The translations under genes were made by a program, and so were the position numbers. This document shows positions 1 through 9,830 of a stretch of DNA of 64,000 nucleotides, in pieces (the first letter of the stretch is position 1; each line of letters opens with the position of its first letter). Origin of the DNA: Hyphomicrobiales bacterium (GTDB lineage Bacteria > Pseudomonadota > Alphaproteobacteria > Rhizobiales > Rhizobiaceae); the NCBI GenBank assembly GCA_900471815.1, contig UICE01000003.1, positions 829,558 to 893,557 on the forward strand. Reading direction: 5' to 3'. The notes under the pieces were generated by a model, which had not been told where the DNA came from, made no database searches, and was given only the letters and a program-made list of their open reading frames with translations.

Positions 1-1344
1 CTGGTTGTGAATGTCATTCTGATCCTAGCCGTCCTGACATTGTTCGGTGCACCGCTGACGCTTGCCGGCGTTGCCGGTATCGTTCTCACCATCGGAATGG
101 CTGTCGATTCCAATGTACTTATTTATGAGCGTATTCGCGAGGACAGGCGGGCTGGTTTCTCGGTTATCCAGGCTATAGATTCGGGCTTCGCCCGTGCTCT
201 TGCGACTATTGTCGATGCCAATGTCACGACATTGATCGCAGCTCTGGTCCTCTTCACACTTGGCAGCGGCCCCGTGCATGGATTTGCGCTGACGGTTACC
301 ATCGGCATTGTCACGACATTGTTCACCACGTTCACTTTGACCCGATTGCTTGTTTCGGTTTGGGTGCAACGCTCCAAGCCAAAAGAAGTACCTGGCGCGC
401 TGCTCAAGCTTGTTCCTTACAATACCAAGATCGCCTTCATGAAGCTGCGGAGTTTGACGCTGGGCTTTTCCGCCCTTTCAAGCATTGCAGCGATTGCGCT
501 TTTCCTGATCATCGGGATGAATTTCGGCATTGATTTCAAGGGTGGAACGATGGTCGAAATGCAATCGTCGGAAGGTGCAATCGATCTTGATGACGTCTAC
601 AGCCGCCTCGATGAACTCAATATCGGTGACGTGAAGATCGAACGCTTCAAATCCGACGACCGGGCGTTGATTACTGTGGGAAGTCAGGGCGAGGGCGAAG
701 ATGCGGAACAGACCGTGGGCGTCAAAATCCGCGGCGAGTTTCAGGACGAGTATAATCTTCCACGGGTAGACGTCATTGGGCCGTCCGTATCATCGGAATT
801 GTCTCAAGCAGGCATTTTGGCTGTGGGCCTTTGCCTCGTCTTGATCTTTGCCTATGTCTGGTTCCGATTTGAGTGGCACTTTGCTCTCGGTGCTATTCTC
901 GCAACGATCCACGATGTGCTGCTTCTGCTTTTGATGTTCATTGTCTTCAAGATGGAATTCAATCTCTGGAGCATTGCCGCCTTGCTGGCGATTGTTGGCT
1001 ATTCGCTGAACGATACAGTGGTCATTTATGATCGGGTACGCGAGAATTTGCGCAAATATGGCAGCAATGTTTCGCTGTCCAGCATATTGGATGCGTCTAT
1101 TAATCAAACGCTATCACGTACCATTCTCACGTCTCTGGCGACCTTTCTGGCCCTCATTGTGCTTTACCTCTATGGCGGCGATGACGTGCGTTCCTTCGCG
1201 TTGACCATCGGTGTGGGCATTATTGTTGCGACATACTCCTCGATCTTCGTTGCTGGCCCGCTATTGATGCTCTTCGGGCTGAAGGGCCGCGACGTCATGG
1301 ATGAGCAGCATCCTGCGCCAATTACCGACGAAAGCAGGATTTAA
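1..1344 (+). CDS. secDF: Protein translocase SecDF, fused form, 3' part (5' end outside window)
   Basis: Accessory subunit of the Sec translocon that uses the proton motive force to pull secreted proteins across the inner membrane. The reading frame is open from base 1, leaving 447 residues. The first ~125 residues are the last SecD membrane segments, with the conserved [14 protein letters not shown] signature. From about residue 140 the SecF part begins (first membrane helix, then [10 protein letters not shown]), followed by a periplasmic loop and the last membrane helices with [17 protein letters not shown]. SecD and SecF are one chain, as in many alphaproteobacteria. The next gene starts 2 nt after the stop, so they are probably cotranscribed. 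Confidence 0.96.
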   Translation: MVVNVILILAVLTLFGAPLTLAGVAGIVLTIGMAVDSNVLIYERIREDRRAGFSVIQAIDSGFARALATIVDANVTTLIAALVLFTLGSGPVHGFALTVTIGIVTTLFTTFTLTRLLVSVWVQRSKPKEVPGALLKLVPYNTKIAFMKLRSLTLGFSALSSIAAIALFLIIGMNFGIDFKGGTMVEMQSSEGAIDLDDVYSRLDELNIGDVKIERFKSDDRALITVGSQGEGEDAEQTVGVKIRGEFQDEYNLPRVDVIGPSVSSELSQAGILAVGLCLVLIFAYVWFRFEWHFALGAILATIHDVLLLLLMFIVFKMEFNLWSIAALLAIVGYSLNDTVVIYDRVRENLRKYGSNVSLSSILDASINQTLSRTILTSLATFLALIVLYLYGGDDVRSFALTIGVGIIVATYSSIFVAGPLLMLFGLKGRDVMDEQHPAPITDESRI

Positions 1345-1346
1345 AA

Positions 1347-1736
1347 GTGGCAAAAGGCATAGAGATTAGGGATGCGCATTTTCCAGGGCGCGCACCCATT
1401 GACGCTTATGGCAATGGCGGTTTTCGGTTTGCCGATATGTCACATCGCGGCTCGATCCTGTGCCTTCCTTCCGGGATACATGGCTGGGAGCCAAAAACAC
1501 CGCCCGTACCGACTGCGACTGATTTGGCCCTAGTTCTCGAACAATCTGCGGAAATTGAAATCCTGCTGGTCGGCACTGGTACAGAACTGCGCCGTTTGCC
1601 GGAAGAGTTGCGGGAAATATTGCGCAAGCACCGTATTTCATCCGATCCGATGAGCACCGGCGCGGCGGTGCGTACTTATAATGTGCTCTTGGCTGAAAAC
1701 CGCGCCGTGGCTGCGGCGTTGTTTGCGGTGGATTAA
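1347..1736 (+). CDS. Mth938-like domain protein (NDUFAF3-type)
   Basis: Small soluble protein of 129 residues made almost entirely of an Mth938-like (DUF498) domain. It has the family's FPGRAPIDAYGNGGFRF and SILCLPSGIHGWEP-type segments and the later LLVGTG stretch. Human NDUFAF3 belongs to the same family and helps assemble respiratory complex I; the bacterial role is not settled. It starts with GTG 2 nt after the secDF stop, so translation is probably coupled. The following gene encodes a homologue of another complex I assembly factor, NDUFAF6, which makes a role in membrane complex assembly plausible but unproven. Confidence 0.88.
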   Translation: MAKGIEIRDAHFPGRAPIDAYGNGGFRFADMSHRGSILCLPSGIHGWEPKTPPVPTATDLALVLEQSAEIEILLVGTGTELRRLPEELREILRKHRISSDPMSTGAAVRTYNVLLAENRAVAAALFAVD

Positions 1737-1763
1737 TTCTCCGGTCCGGCTATATCTCACCCC

Positions 1764-2600
1764 ATGAATGTCAATGAAACTCACTGCATCCAGTTGCTGC
1801 GGGACGCCGATCCTGATCGCTATCTGTCTGTCTTATATGCACCGGAAGTCAAGCGGGGCGCTTTAGCGGCTCTTTACGCGTTTAATGTCGAAATCGCGCG
1901 GATTCGCGATTTGATTCACGATCCTTTGCCGGGCGAAGTGCGGCTGCAATGGTGGCGCGATCTGATCAATGGCACAGAGCATGGTGCAGCAGCAGGTAAC
2001 CCGGTTGCCGCCGCCCTTGTGGATACTATTCAAACATACAATCTGCCCCATGCGGCTTTCGACAATTATTGCGAAGCGCGGATTTTTGACTTTTACGATG
2101 ATCCCATGCCGAGCCGAAATGATCTGGAAGGTTATTGCGGAGAAACGGCTTCAGCCATGATCCAGCTTGCATCGCTGATCCTTGACACGGAGCAGGCGGC
2201 AAAGCATGCCGATCTTGCAGGACATGCCGGTGTTGCCCAAGCCATCACAGGACTTTTGCGGAGTTTGCCGTTACACCGCCGTCGCGGCCAAGTTTATATA
2301 CCTGCTGATGTACTTAGCGCTGTGGGGTGTACCTCGCAGGTCCTGCTGGATGGCACTGACCGGCAAGCGACCGAGCGTGCTGTCGCGGCCATGATCGCGC
2401 TGGCTGAGGATCATTTTTCCAAATTTCAGGCAGGTTCTAAAGGATTGCCGAAATCTTTGCGCCCCGCTTATCTGCCCGTTTGGCTGACGCCGGTCTACTT
2501 GAAGCGGTTGAAAGCAAAGGGTTTCGATGCGTCGACCGAGATCGCAGAAATCTCACCTCTGCGCCGCCAATGGACGGCGTTTAGAGCATCGATAGGTTAG
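1764..2600 (+). CDS. Squalene/phytoene synthase-like protein, NDUFAF6-type, probably not an active synthase
   Basis: 278-residue protein with the all-helical squalene/phytoene synthase fold. Around residues 41-66 it reads NVEIARIRDLIHDP then RLQWWRD, like the NDUFAF6-type branch. Where true synthases have a second Asp-rich motif before the RRGxxYLP stretch, residues 165-180 read LRSLPLHRRRGQVYIP, so the metal-binding aspartates are gone. No other carotenoid or hopanoid gene is nearby. With the preceding Mth938 gene it suggests a complex I assembly role rather than isoprenoid synthesis. This function is inferred. It lies 27 nt after the preceding gene and probably closes that operon. Confidence 0.85.
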   Translation: MNVNETHCIQLLRDADPDRYLSVLYAPEVKRGALAALYAFNVEIARIRDLIHDPLPGEVRLQWWRDLINGTEHGAAAGNPVAAALVDTIQTYNLPHAAFDNYCEARIFDFYDDPMPSRNDLEGYCGETASAMIQLASLILDTEQAAKHADLAGHAGVAQAITGLLRSLPLHRRRGQVYIPADVLSAVGCTSQVLLDGTDRQATERAVAAMIALAEDHFSKFQAGSKGLPKSLRPAYLPVWLTPVYLKRLKAKGFDASTEIAEISPLRRQWTAFRASIG

Positions 2601-2630
2601 ATTATTCGACTTGGCTAAGACTGTTCTGTG

Positions 2631-2752
2631 TGCTTCGACAAGCTCACCGTGAGGAAGGTTGAGGTTTGCAGGGAGTAGTTCTGCTAACTCATAGCTATCT
2701 ATGCAGCCCAGCCACCTTCCTCATGGTAAGCAATCCTGAGCTTGTCGAAGGG
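2631..2752. repeat. Imperfect palindromic repeat element
   Basis: Inverted repeat in the 184-nt gap between two convergent genes. The outer arms, CTTCGACAAGCTCA (2633-2646) and TGAGCTTGTCGAAG (2737-2750), are exact complements over 14 bases. A second pair, TGAGGAAGGT (2650-2659) and ACCTTCCTCA (2714-2723), extends the palindrome inward. It resembles short dispersed palindromic (REP/BIME or Bru-RS-like) elements of alphaproteobacteria. The transcript would form a long hairpin and might act as a bidirectional terminator. No second copy was noticed in this window. Confidence 0.7.
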
Positions 2753-2784
2753 CGAACTACGCATGAAGCTCATGCCACCTTGTT

Positions 2785-4890
2785 CTAAATATCCAGCTCT
2801 TCAACAAAGGCAGCGCGATCCTGAATGAACCGGAAGCGCGCGTCAGGACGCGTTCCCATCAGATCGTCGACTGCAAGGCGCGTTTCATTGGCCCACTCTT
2901 CATCAATCTGAACGCGAAGCAGCGTGCGCTTCTTGCGATCCATCGTGGTTTCTTTGAGCTGATCGGCGCGCATCTCGCCCAGTCCCTTGAACCGGCCGAT
3001 TTCGATCTTTCCACGACCCGTGAAAAGCGTCTTCATCAACTCGTCCTTATGGGCGTCGTTGCGCGCATAGGCCACTGTTCCGCCTTGAGCGATGCGGTAA
3101 AGTGGCGGGACGCCAAGGAACAAATGGCCATTGCGGATAAGGTCGGGCATTTCCTGATAAAAGAATGTGATCAAGAGCGATGCGATATGAGCGCCGTCAA
3201 CGTCAGCATCGGTCATGATGATGATGCGATCATAGCGCAGATCTTCATCGCGATATTTTGACCGGGTACCGCAGCCAAGCGCTTGTATAAGATCGCTAAT
3301 CTGCTGGTTGGCCGTCATTTTTTCCCGGCCGGCGCTGACAACATTCAAAATCTTGCCGCGCAACGGCAGAACAGCCTGCGTCGCACGATCCCGCGCCTGC
3401 TTTGCGGAACCGCCAGCGGAATCACCCTCAACGATAAAGAGTTCTGCACCGAGCGCTCCGGTTTGACTGCAATCAGCCAGTTTGCCCGGCAGACGCAGTT
3501 TTTTCACCGCTGATTTACGGTTGACCTCTTTTTCCTGACGGCGTTTTACCCGCTCTTCCGCGCGGTCCACCACCCAATCGAGCAGTTTCGATGCTTCTTG
3601 CGGCGATGCAGCAAGCCAATGGTCGAACGGGTCGCGAATGGCGTTTTCAACAAGGCGCTGTGCTTCCACCGTTGCAAGCTTATCCTTGGTTTGGCCGACA
3701 AATTCAGGTTCGCGAATAAAGACGGAAAGCATGGCAGCAGATGAAATCATCACGTCGTCCGTAGTGATGATCGATGCCCGCTTGTTGTTCGTCAGTTCCG
3801 CATAGGCTTTCAACCCACGGGTGAGGGCGATGCGGAGTCCCGCTTCATGAGTTCCACCTTCGCCTGTGGGAATGGTGTTGCAATAGGAGTTGACGAACCC
3901 ATCGCCGCCATACCAGGCAACCGCCCATTCCATTGATCCATGCCCGCCGGATTTTTCCGTCTTACCGGCAAACATTTCGCGGGTAACTTGAAAATCCTTG
4001 CCCAGCGAAGCAGCCAGATATTCTTTCAGACCTCCGGGAAAATGGAAAACTGCTTTGTCCGGTGTCGGATCCTTGGGATCGAGCAGCGAGGGAGCGCAAC
4101 TCCAACGAATCTCAACGCCGCCAAACAAATAAGCCTTGGAACGGGCCATCTTGTACAGGCGCGCGGGATCGAACTTTGCTTCCTGCCCGAAGATTTCTGC
4201 ATCCGGATGGAAAGTTATGCGCGTGCCACGACGGTTTTGCACCTCACCCACTTCTTCAAGCGGGCCAAGCGCTATGCCGCGTGAGAAACGTTGGCGATAA
4301 AGGCGTCGATTTCGCGCAACTTCTACCTCAAGATGGTCCGAAAGCGCGTTGACCACTGATACACCGACACCATGCAGACCGCCGGATGTTTCATAGACTT
4401 TGGAATCAAACTTACCGCCCGCATGCAATGTCGTCATGATGACTTCGAGGGCGGACTTATCCTTGAACTTCGGGTGAGCATCGACCGGGATACCACGACC
4501 ATTATCAGTTACTGACAGATAGCCGTTTTCATCCAGATCAATGTCAATAAAATTGGCATGACCGGCAACGGCCTCATCCATGGAATTGTCGATGACTTCA
4601 GCAAAAAGGTGATGCAGCGCCCGCTCATCCGTGCCACCGATATACATGCCGGGGCGACGCCGAACCGGCTCCAGACCTTCGAGAACCTCAATGTCCGACG
4701 CGTTATAATTACCGCTCGTTTCCGGAACGGCACGCGCAGGAGCGCGAGCCGGAACTGGCTTGGTCAGCGTAACAGGCAAAGCCGCAGCAACCTGTGAAGG
4801 TGCTTCGGTTTTTTGGGCCGGTGCTATTGCTTCCTGCCGCTCGCGTGCAGTCTTCACGATTGCTGAAAATAGGTCGTTAGTATCATCCAT
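2785..4890 (-). CDS. parE: DNA topoisomerase IV subunit B
   Basis: ATPase subunit of the type IIA topoisomerase that separates linked daughter chromosomes. 701 residues. After a ~60-residue Pro/Ala-rich leader comes the GHKL ATPase domain: EVIDNSMDEA at 98-107, the DNGRGIP loop, and the lid with GGLHGVGVSVVNALS near 170-184. The transducer domain follows, then the TOPRIM domain with EGDSAGGS (488-495) and DADVDGAH (561-568), and RFKGLGEM near 633. It lacks the gyrase-type GyrB insertion, and the C-terminal GTRPDARFRFIQ segment fits ParE. Monocistronic, with a convergent neighbour at its 3' side. Confidence 0.95.
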   Translation of the reverse strand: MDDTNDLFSAIVKTARERQEAIAPAQKTEAPSQVAAALPVTLTKPVPARAPARAVPETSGNYNASDIEVLEGLEPVRRRPGMYIGGTDERALHHLFAEVIDNSMDEAVAGHANFIDIDLDENGYLSVTDNGRGIPVDAHPKFKDKSALEVIMTTLHAGGKFDSKVYETSGGLHGVGVSVVNALSDHLEVEVARNRRLYRQRFSRGIALGPLEEVGEVQNRRGTRITFHPDAEIFGQEAKFDPARLYKMARSKAYLFGGVEIRWSCAPSLLDPKDPTPDKAVFHFPGGLKEYLAASLGKDFQVTREMFAGKTEKSGGHGSMEWAVAWYGGDGFVNSYCNTIPTGEGGTHEAGLRIALTRGLKAYAELTNNKRASIITTDDVMISSAAMLSVFIREPEFVGQTKDKLATVEAQRLVENAIRDPFDHWLAASPQEASKLLDWVVDRAEERVKRRQEKEVNRKSAVKKLRLPGKLADCSQTGALGAELFIVEGDSAGGSAKQARDRATQAVLPLRGKILNVVSAGREKMTANQQISDLIQALGCGTRSKYRDEDLRYDRIIIMTDADVDGAHIASLLITFFYQEMPDLIRNGHLFLGVPPLYRIAQGGTVAYARNDAHKDELMKTLFTGRGKIEIGRFKGLGEMRADQLKETTMDRKKRTLLRVQIDEEWANETRLAVDDLMGTRPDARFRFIQDRAAFVEELDI

Positions 4891-5014
4891 GGCAGGCCAG
4901 TATTTTATGGTTTCGAATCACTTTTAATCTTTGCATGGTTCCGGTTTAAACGCGATGGGCGTTCGCCATATGTTCCAAGGTTCGCCGCTGAACATAACGG
5001 TGAATCCCCATATT

Positions 5015-5389
5015 TTACGCTGCTTTGAGCGCTGCTATACGATCTTCCAGATTGGAAATCCGATTGCCGAGTTTTTCATGATGGTTCTTGAGTATGCTTA
5101 TTTCGGCATTGATGGTCGCCGCATCTTCAGCGGTATCCACAGGGGCCTGACCAATACCGTGCATCAACCATGTTGGCGTAACACCGAGAAACCCGGCAAG
5201 CATGACAAGCCTATTGGCCCGCGGCTCTGACCGGTCCGACTCCCATGCAAGGATTGTCTGGGTCTTGACGCCAATGCGCTCGGCAACTTGCGAAACACTC
5301 ATGGATTTGGCATCGCGGGCCCGTAGCAGCCGTCCACCCATGGTGTCCATGTCAGGCGTTTCGGTCATGATATTCGAGCGAAAATTCAT
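5015..5389 (-). CDS. XRE-family helix-turn-helix regulator with C-terminal coiled coil
   Basis: 124-residue DNA-binding protein. Residues ~17-75 form a Cro/C1-type helix-turn-helix (RLLRARDAKSMSVSQVAERI, then an ILAWE recognition segment). After ~85 a heptad-rich tail (AEISILKNHHEKLGNRISNL) predicts a coiled coil for dimerisation. The frame is open further upstream to 5443, but the ATG at 5389 has a well placed TGGAG, so it is preferred; ATG 5368 is also possible. It is divergent from the transporter at 5571 across a ~180-nt gap. Its target is not evident. Confidence 0.82.
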   Translation of the reverse strand: MNFRSNIMTETPDMDTMGGRLLRARDAKSMSVSQVAERIGVKTQTILAWESDRSEPRANRLVMLAGFLGVTPTWLMHGIGQAPVDTAEDAATINAEISILKNHHEKLGNRISNLEDRIAALKAA

Positions 5390-5570
5390 GGAATTCTCCA
5401 GTTTTTCTTGTTTTTTCAGTCTTGGGAGGGTTCGTTGCACCATTTACGGCCCCAAAAGTCAAATTTTGCAGCTATTGCGCGAGATTGTTTAGGCGCCGAG
5501 ATTGCTTTTTCTGGTGGAGCAGATATGCCAAAATTCCTACCAGCGGACTTTCTTCAGAAAGGTATTGGCG

Positions 5571-6497
5571 ATGGAAAATACGACCTCACAACAGGTGCGG
5601 GGCGTTTCTGCGATGGCTGCCGCCATGTTCTTCCTGCCTATGATGGACGCTATAGCCAAATGGCTTTCGGTCTTTGACAGCCTGCCGCCTGCAACAGCTA
5701 CGCTTTTTAGGTTTGTTGTCCAAACCATTTTGACCATGATGATCATTGTGCCCATGACGGGCTTCAAATCCCTGATACCTGTGAAACTGTGGGGAAATCT
5801 GTTTCGCGGCTTCCTTATGGGTATTGGCAGCCTGTGCTTTTATGCAGCCGTCAAATATATGCCGCTCGCAGACGCAATGGCGGTGTTTTTCGTTGAGCCA
5901 CTGATGTTGACCGTCTTGTCGGCGCTTATTCTAAAGGAGCAAGTTGGTTGGCGACGCCGGGTTGCAGTGGCAATCGGCTTCATTGGAACATTGATCGTCA
6001 TACAGCCAAGCTGGGAGCTGTTTGGGTGGGTATCGTTGCTGCCGCTTGGAACAGCAGCGGTCTTTGCAATCTACCTTATCCTCAATCGCCGCTATGGCAC
6101 TGTCGATACGCCGCTTGTGATGCAGCTTTATGCCGGGATTGGCGGAACGATTACCGTTTTGATTGCCCTCATACCTGCTGCATTTCTGGGTATTCAAGAC
6201 ATGACATTCGCCATGCCAGGAAATGCCATGTCGTGGTTTTTGCTGTTCATGATGGGATTGATAGCCACAATCGGACATCTCCTGATCACACATGCCTCAC
6301 GACTTGCACCGGCTTCCCTGCTGGCATCATTCCAATATCTCGAAATTGTCATGGCAGTTCTCATCGGCTTATTGGTTTTCGGTGATTTTCCAACGCCGTC
6401 TAAATGGGTCGGGATCATCATCATCGTTGCATCAGGCGCCTATCTGATCTGGCGCGAGGGCAAGAAGCGAGAGACCACGGAACCGGCGTACAATTAA
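5571..6497 (+). CDS. EamA/DMT-family inner-membrane transporter
   Basis: 308-residue membrane protein with ten predicted hydrophobic segments arranged as two EamA repeats, each ending in the typical ...EPLMLTVLSALILKE / ...YLEIVMAVLIGLLVFGD pattern. Family members export or import small metabolites; the substrate cannot be told from sequence. The ATG at 5571 (MENTTSQQVRG) is chosen over an upstream TTG at 5502, because AAAGG precedes it and the extra N-terminal residues look non-coding. The closing KKRETTEPAYN tail is polar and cytosolic. Confidence 0.85.
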   Translation: MENTTSQQVRGVSAMAAAMFFLPMMDAIAKWLSVFDSLPPATATLFRFVVQTILTMMIIVPMTGFKSLIPVKLWGNLFRGFLMGIGSLCFYAAVKYMPLADAMAVFFVEPLMLTVLSALILKEQVGWRRRVAVAIGFIGTLIVIQPSWELFGWVSLLPLGTAAVFAIYLILNRRYGTVDTPLVMQLYAGIGGTITVLIALIPAAFLGIQDMTFAMPGNAMSWFLLFMMGLIATIGHLLITHASRLAPASLLASFQYLEIVMAVLIGLLVFGDFPTPSKWVGIIIIVASGAYLIWREGKKRETTEPAYN

Positions 6498-6559
6498 TTG
6501 ACAGCTGTTGAGCAAAGTTGTGTTTCACAATAGAAACAAAGATCTGTTGGGAGGTCTAA

Positions 6560-8572
6560 GTGTTTAAAAAAATTCTGATTGCCAATCGTGGTGAGATTGC
6601 GTGCCGCGTTATCAAGTCTGCACGAAAAATGGGAATTGCAACAGTAGCGGTCTATTCTGACGCTGATCGTGATGCTGTGCATGTTGAGATGGCGGATGAG
6701 GCCGTGCATATCGGACCAGCTGCGGCATCCGAAAGCTATCTCGTCCCTGAAAAGATTATCGCTGCTTGCAAGGAAACCGGGGCAGAGGCTGTCCATCCCG
6801 GTTATGGCTTTCTTTCCGAACGCGCCTCTTTTTGCGAAGAGCTGGAAAAGCAGGGCATTATATTCATTGGTCCGAAGCCCCGCGCGATCATCGCGATGGG
6901 CGACAAAATCGAATCGAAAAAATTTGCCAATGAGGCAAAGGTCAGCACTGTGCCCGGTTCACCCGATGTGATTATTGACGTTGCACATGCTGAACGGATC
7001 GCCGGAGAAATCGGCTATCCCGTCATGATCAAGGCTTCCGCTGGCGGCGGCGGTAAGGGCATGCGCATAGCCTGGAACAAGGCTGAAGTGCGCGACGGAT
7101 TTGAACGCGCGACCTCGGAAGCGCGTAATTCCTTCGGAGATGATCGCATCTTCATCGAAAAGTTCATTGTCGATCCGCGCCACATCGAAATTCAGGTTCT
7201 TGCAGATAGCTTTGGCAATTGCATTTATCTTGGCGAACGGGAATGTTCCGTACAACGGCGCAACCAGAAGGTCGTCGAAGAGGCACCATCACCATTTTTG
7301 GATGAGGCAACTCGCAAAGCAATGGGCGAACAGGCTGTGGCGCTGTCCAAAGCCGTTGATTATCAGAGCGCCGGCACCGTCGAATTTATCGTAGACAAGG
7401 ACCGCAACTTTTATTTCCTTGAGATGAATACACGCTTGCAGGTGGAGCATCCTGTAACCGAGCTGATTACCGGCATCGATCTGGTTGAACAGATGATCCG
7501 CATTGCCGCTGGGGAAAAGCTTGCAATCAAACAAAACGAGGTGAAGCTCAATGGATGGGCCGTTGAAAGCCGTCTTTATGCAGAAGATCCATATCGTAAT
7601 TTTCTGCCATCAATCGGGCGGCTGACGCGGTATCGTCCGCCGCTGGAAGGTCCTGTGGGCAAAGCTGTCATCCGGAATGATACGGGCGTGACGGAAGGGT
7701 CCGAAATTTCGATGTTCTATGATCCTATGGTGGCAAAGCTTTGCACCTGGGCACCGACACGGCTGGAAGCTGTCGATGCGATGGCCGATGCGCTCGACAA
7801 TTTTGTCGTCGACGGAATTGAGCATAATATTCCATTTCTCGCGGCGCTGATGCAGCACCCCCGCTGGAGGGAAGGCAGGCTTTCAACGGCTTTTATCGCC
7901 GAGGAATTTCCGGACGGGTTCCAGCCGATATCCCCAACCGCAGATGACCTTGATGTTCTGGCGGCAATTGGACTTTCTGCCGAGCTTGTACGCAAAGAGC
8001 GCCTGGACCGTCTGGGTGACCGGCTGCGCCCGCATTCCGGCAGGATTCACGCGGAATGGGAGGTGCGGATCGGTGACGATTATGTGCCGGTGATTATTCG
8101 CAGCAGCGCAGCCAAACCTCCCGTCAAGCTTGAGCTCTCCTTGCGGGGTGGGGACTTTGTCACCGTTCGTAGCGATTGGCGTCCGGGCGAGGCCGTTTGG
8201 GATGGCTATGTCAACGAGCGCCCTGTCAAAGCTCAGTTACGCCCCGTTTCCAACGGTATGCGAATTGACTGGAAGGGGATGTCGATCATCGCCCATCCCA
8301 TGCAAAAGCATGTTGCGGCGCTGGAAAAGCTGATGCCGGTCAAGATTCCGCCGGACACGTCAAAATTGTTGCTTTGTCCTATGCCGGGATTGCTCGTCTC
8401 GGTAAATGTGAGTGCCGGGCAGGAGGTCAAGGCGGGCGAAACACTTGCTATCGTTGAAGCCATGAAGATGGAGAATGTGTTGCGCGCCGAGCGCGATCTG
8501 ACCGTCTCCGTGATCAATGCAAAGCAGGGCGACAGCCTTGCCGTGGACGCTGTCATTATGGAGTTTGACTAA
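6560..8572 (+). CDS. pccA: Biotin-dependent acyl-CoA (propionyl-CoA type) carboxylase alpha subunit
   Basis: 670-residue subunit carrying biotin carboxylase and biotin carrier functions. It starts with GTG at 6560 behind a strong GGGAGG. Residues 1-~445 are the ATP-grasp biotin carboxylase ([18 protein letters not shown]; the glycine-rich [13 protein letters not shown] loop; [16 protein letters not shown]). A middle domain of the BT type follows, and the C-terminal biotinyl domain has EAMKMEN with biotinyl-lysine K636. Length and middle domain fit propionyl-CoA carboxylase; methylcrotonyl- or other acyl-CoA forms cannot be excluded. No beta subunit lies nearby. The last 4 nt overlap the convergent lipB stop. 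Confidence 0.9.
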   Translation: MFKKILIANRGEIACRVIKSARKMGIATVAVYSDADRDAVHVEMADEAVHIGPAAASESYLVPEKIIAACKETGAEAVHPGYGFLSERASFCEELEKQGIIFIGPKPRAIIAMGDKIESKKFANEAKVSTVPGSPDVIIDVAHAERIAGEIGYPVMIKASAGGGGKGMRIAWNKAEVRDGFERATSEARNSFGDDRIFIEKFIVDPRHIEIQVLADSFGNCIYLGERECSVQRRNQKVVEEAPSPFLDEATRKAMGEQAVALSKAVDYQSAGTVEFIVDKDRNFYFLEMNTRLQVEHPVTELITGIDLVEQMIRIAAGEKLAIKQNEVKLNGWAVESRLYAEDPYRNFLPSIGRLTRYRPPLEGPVGKAVIRNDTGVTEGSEISMFYDPMVAKLCTWAPTRLEAVDAMADALDNFVVDGIEHNIPFLAALMQHPRWREGRLSTAFIAEEFPDGFQPISPTADDLDVLAAIGLSAELVRKERLDRLGDRLRPHSGRIHAEWEVRIGDDYVPVIIRSSAAKPPVKLELSLRGGDFVTVRSDWRPGEAVWDGYVNERPVKAQLRPVSNGMRIDWKGMSIIAHPMQKHVAALEKLMPVKIPPDTSKLLLCPMPGLLVSVNVSAGQEVKAGETLAIVEAMKMENVLRAERDLTVSVINAKQGDSLAVDAVIMEFD

Positions 8573-9288
8573 GCCGGCTCGATAGGGCCAAAGACGCTTT
8601 CAAAAGATTCTAGCAGCGCGCGGTCGAGATCATGCATTTCGACCGGCAACCCCAGATCAACAAGGCTGGTGACGCCATGGCCGCGCACGCCACACGGAAC
8701 AATTCCGTCAAAATGTGACAGCTCCGGCTCGACGTTGATGGAGATGCCGTGAAAACTGACCCATTTACGCAAACGAATGCCAATGGCGGCGATTTTGTCT
8801 TCCGCAGGCGAGCCATCCGCCAGCGCTGGGCGTTCCGGTCTGCTCACCCAAACGCCGACGCGATCTTCACGCCGCTCGCCCTTCACATTGAATGAAGCGA
8901 GCGTGAAAATGATCCATTGTTCGAGCGCTGTCACGAATGCACGGATATCTTCGCGCCGCTTTTTCAGGTCCAGCATGACATAAACCACGCGCTGGCCAGG
9001 TCCGTGATAAGTATATTCGCCGCCACGACCGGTTGCATAGACCGGGAAGCGGTCGGTTGCCAGCAGGTCTACCTCCTTGGCGCTCGTGCCGGCCGTGTAA
9101 AGCGGTGGATGCTCGACGAACCAGACCAATTCGGACGCTGTTCCATCTCTGATGGCTGCGACGCGTTCTTCCATGAAGGCGAGGGCGAAATCATAATCAG
9201 TGAGGCCGTCGGCAACTGCCCATGCCACCGGCGATGATCCCTCGAGGGGTAAAAAGGCGGGAGCGAGTTCATCGCGGCTGGACTTCAT
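8569..9288 (-). CDS. lipB: Octanoyl-[acyl-carrier-protein]:protein octanoyltransferase
   Basis: 239-residue enzyme that moves octanoate from acyl carrier protein to lipoyl domains of 2-oxoacid dehydrogenases and GcvH, the first step of lipoate synthesis. The family signatures are clear: [20 protein letters not shown] near 89-108, the catalytic lysine K165 in DKIAAIGIR, and the acyl-accepting cysteine C199 in [13 protein letters not shown]. It converges on pccA with a 4-nt overlap of stop regions. Lipoylated GcvH is also needed downstream of the glycine made by the betaine genes later in the window, but the genes are not linked by operon. Confidence 0.94.
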   Translation of the reverse strand: MKSSRDELAPAFLPLEGSSPVAWAVADGLTDYDFALAFMEERVAAIRDGTASELVWFVEHPPLYTAGTSAKEVDLLATDRFPVYATGRGGEYTYHGPGQRVVYVMLDLKKRREDIRAFVTALEQWIIFTLASFNVKGERREDRVGVWVSRPERPALADGSPAEDKIAAIGIRLRKWVSFHGISINVEPELSHFDGIVPCGVRGHGVTSLVDLGLPVEMHDLDRALLESFESVFGPIEPA

Positions 9289-9516
9289 AGAGCGGATAAT
9301 TCCAATTAAGACTGCCTGTCATGCTCCGCGCGCGGAGATCAAGGATGGGTCCCGCGCATATGGACTTTTTCGCGGGTCATTTCCAGTGGGATGCGACAAG
9401 AGCGGCTTTTTGACAAGTTTATGAAAAACTATCTGAGATAAAGCGTGATAGGGCTTGTTTCCCTGAAACCTATTTGCTACTAGCGCCAAGCCGACATGTT
9501 CGGCTTCTACCACAGT

Positions 9517-9601
9517 GCGGTCGTGGCGGAATTGGTAGACGCGCAGCGTTGAGGTCGCTGTGTCGCAAGACGTGGAAGTTCGAGTCTTCTCGACCGCACC
9601 A
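9517..9601 (+). tRNA. tRNA-Leu(GAG)
   Basis: 85-nt tRNA with encoded CCA. The acceptor stem pairs GCGGTCG with CGACCGC; the discriminator is A9598 and CCA is 9599-9601. The anticodon stem CAGCG/CGCTG closes a 7-nt loop TTGAGGT with anticodon GAG at 9551-9553. The variable arm is long, as in class II tRNAs, and the T arm contains GTTCGAGTC. It lies directly before the glycan island, a common integration position, though no duplicated 3' end was found downstream. Confidence 0.96.
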
Positions 9602-9634
9602 TAATACTTTTCCAAGTATTTGATTATAAAGCAG

Positions 9635-9668
9635 AATACGGCGCCCATCGGGTGCCGTATTGCTTTTT
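9635..9668 (+). terminator. Rho-independent terminator after tRNA-Leu
   Basis: AATACGGCGCCC (9635-9646) pairs with GGGTGCCGTATT (9650-9661) over 12 bp with one G-U pair and a 3-nt loop, followed by GC and TTTTT (9664-9668). It is well placed to end the tRNA transcript. Confidence 0.88.
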
Positions 9669-9830
9669 GTGCTTGTCGTGTTCGGGAATGTGCTCTATCG
9701 GCGAACCAAAAAAGCGATAGCGTTTTGAAGTCGATCGGATGGTGCCAAAAGTGTCATCAACAAAAATCCGGCTAGCTTTGTATTTTCAAATGCCTTATGC
9801 GCGACTCTAAACCATGGAGCTCCAACGATA

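Noticed and set aside
9400-9516. TTGACA at 9410-9415 as tRNA promoter
   Set aside because: No convincing -10 box at 16-18 nt, so it is not listed as a promoter.
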